DNA from: Caryophanales bacterium UBA2298
GTDB taxonomy: Bacteria > Bacillota_I > Bacilli_A > Izemoplasmatales > Hujiaoplasmataceae
Length of the DNA stretch: 49,615 nucleotides
Assembly (NCBI GenBank): GCA_002345425.1
Contig: DDWA01000030.1
Span: 1-49,615, forward strand
Direction of reading: 5' to 3'
Under the pieces are notes generated by a model. The model searched no databases and had not been told where the DNA came from. It saw nothing but the letters and a program-made list of their open reading frames with translations. Both the position numbers and the translations under genes were made by a program. Positions 48,543-49,615 of the stretch are shown here, piece by piece. The stretch's first letter is position 1. Each line of letters opens with the position of its first letter.

Positions 48543-49615
48543 ATGAATTATACTGTATTATTATATACAGCTATCATTATCGCTACTGGACTTTTATTTG
48601 GCAAAGTCGCTAAATATTTAAGATTTCCAAATGTTACAGGTTATTTAGTTGGTGGACTTTTAATTGGCCCTTCAATTTTCAATATCGTTAAAGAAGAAGC
48701 TTTGCCTGGCTTAGAACTCGTTTCGGTTGTTGCTTTAGGTTTCATTGCTTTTACAATTGGGAATGAACTGAAATTCAAATATTTTAAAAGAGTTGGTATT
48801 AAACCGGTAATCATAGCTTTTTTAGAATCTTTTATAGCAGTTGTATTGGTTTTTATCGGATTGATTCTATATTTCTTAATAATCAATCAGTTAAATGTGG
48901 AAAATATCAGGTTTGCATTAGTATTATCAGCTATTGCTGCAGCAACAGCACCAGCCGCTACCTTAATGGTCATTAGGCAATATCAGGCACGAGGACACTT
49001 GACTGAAACTTTACTTAGTGTTGTCGCAATTGATGACTCTGTTGCAGTTCTATTATTTGGAATCTTTGTAGCTATTGCTAATGCGCTAGATCCAACTATA
49101 AGCCATGGATCAGTCTTCATGCAGGTTATGCATCCGATATTTGAAATTTTGATATCCGTTGGTATAGGTGCTTTAATTGGAGTGATACTGGTTTTAGGAT
49201 GTATTTGGTTTACCGGTAGGGGGAATAGAATCTCACTTACAGTTACCTCAATTATATTAACTGTATACCTATCTCACTTGTTAGGCGGTTCAGCAATTTT
49301 AGCTTCGATGGTTCTTGGTCTCATTTTCACTAATTTTTCAAGTAAACAAGAGAAAGTCAATGAACTTATCTATTTCTTTACACCACCAATTTACATTATG
49401 TTCTTTGTATTAAGTGGTGTAGAACTAAAACTATCTGTTCTTATTACTGTAGGTGTTTTAGGAATAATTTATGTAATTATGAGAGTGTTAGGAAAAATTG
49501 GAGGCGCATATTTAGGAGCCATTGTTACTAAGAGTGAAAAGAAAATCGCAAAATACTTAGGTTTCGCTTTAATCCCTCAAGCTGGTGTTGCAATTGGGTT
49601 GAGTTTGATAGCTTC
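48543..49615 (+). CDS. Cation:proton antiporter (CPA2/KefB-like), truncated by the window
   Basis: The first 357 codons of a membrane antiporter, open at the window end. It shows RFPNVTGYLVGGLLIGPSIF near the N-terminus and AATAPAATLMVIRQY. The ion-binding VVAIDDSVAVLLF has two Asp. GGSAILASMVLGLIFTNFSS follows, and PQAGVAIGLSLIAS is the last visible part. It differs in sequence from the antiporter at 38401 and belongs to the two-gene unit with the PII-like protein. The C-terminus, and any regulatory domain, is not visible. Confidence 0.88.
   Translation, partial: MNYTVLLYTAIIIATGLLFGKVAKYLRFPNVTGYLVGGLLIGPSIFNIVKEEALPGLELVSVVALGFIAFTIGNELKFKYFKRVGIKPVIIAFLESFIAVVLVFIGLILYFLIINQLNVENIRFALVLSAIAAATAPAATLMVIRQYQARGHLTETLLSVVAIDDSVAVLLFGIFVAIANALDPTISHGSVFMQVMHPIFEILISVGIGALIGVILVLGCIWFTGRGNRISLTVTSIILTVYLSHLLGGSAILASMVLGLIFTNFSSKQEKVNELIYFFTPPIYIMFFVLSGVELKLSVLITVGVLGIIYVIMRVLGKIGGAYLGAIVTKSEKKIAKYLGFALIPQAGVAIGLSLIA

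Noticed and set aside
48641..48886. Minus-strand reading frame inside the last antiporter gene
   Set aside because: It is the antisense shadow of a clear membrane protein coding frame.
1..49615. Alternative genetic code with TGA as Trp, as in Mycoplasma
   Set aside because: Several genes (hutH, hutI, hydC, arcC neighbours, ortB) end at TGA in tight operons, and Trp positions use TGG.
1..49615. CRISPR arrays, insertion sequences, prophage or attachment sites
   Set aside because: No regularly spaced repeats, transposase, integrase or phage gene was found on either strand.

Overview
The window is a 49.6-kb, AT-rich (roughly one-third G+C by eye), gene-dense piece of what looks like a chromosome from an anaerobic, fermentative low-GC Gram-positive or wall-less relative. 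Evidence for this is the strong AGGAGG-type ribosome sites, the TTGACA/TATAAT promoters, U-tailed terminators, [FeFe] hydrogenase, Rnf genes and a Stickland-type ornithine pathway. TGA is used as a stop (for example at the end of hutI and hutH) and Trp is TGG, so this is not a Mycoplasma/Spiroplasma code. An Izemoplasma/Haloplasma/Acholeplasma-like member of the Mollicutes-Firmicutes boundary, or a clostridial relative, would fit, but the placement is inference. No mobile elements, CRISPR arrays or phage genes were seen.

Layout. 1-3.3 kb: 3' end of an Rnf operon (end of a probable rnfD, an extra two-domain FMN-binding protein, rnfG, E, A and a very short rnfB). 3.6-4.3 kb: an unknown membrane-anchored protein and tRNA-Lys(CUU). 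4.4-12 kb: a histidine-degradation operon (hutH, hutU, ftcD, hutI, fchA) followed by a transaldolase and an unknown gene; it converts histidine to glutamate, ammonia and 5,10-methenyl-THF. 12.2-15.7 kb (minus strand): NAD-linked [FeFe] hydrogenase hydC-B-A behind a leader with terminator-like hairpins. 16.3-19.2 kb: TetR regulator plus fused ABC ATPase/permease. 19.3-21.3 kb: a serine-palmitoyltransferase-like enzyme overlapping a short-chain reductase, a possible sphingoid-base pair. 21.3-26.8 kb: 2-hydroxyacid dehydrogenase, glutathione peroxidase, MFS exporter, GTP-type PEPCK and a NYN-LOTUS RNA-binding or nuclease protein.

26.9-36.6 kb (minus strand): a nine-gene, end-to-end overlapping operon argF-arcC-ord-ortA-ortB-oraS-oraE-glmL-like-orr. 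It joins the citrulline-to-ornithine ATP-yielding step to the oxidative ornithine pathway (ornithine to D-ornithine, 2,4-diaminopentanoate, 2-amino-4-oxopentanoate, then alanine plus acetyl-CoA). Its promoter and the hut promoter carry near-identical catabolite-repression-like boxes, so the two amino-acid catabolic operons are probably co-regulated.

36.7-49.6 kb: OsmC, an RlmL-type rRNA methyltransferase, thioredoxin plus CPA antiporter, a GPH sugar symporter, a DUF134/NifX-like pair, a c-di-GMP phosphodiesterase, a decaying PadR/HAAS/DUF4097 cassette (padR has one nonsense codon), a membrane-anchored EEP hydrolase, an esterase, and a PII-like protein followed by a second antiporter that runs off the window.

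Together the genes describe an organism that ferments amino acids (histidine, citrulline/ornithine), balances ferredoxin and NADH through Rnf and hydrogenase, makes PEP by PEPCK, and exchanges cations through two antiporters. The most unusual points are the RnfB stub, the added FMN protein in the Rnf operon, the sphingolipid-like gene pair, the shared cre-like boxes, the hydrogenase leader and the broken padR.
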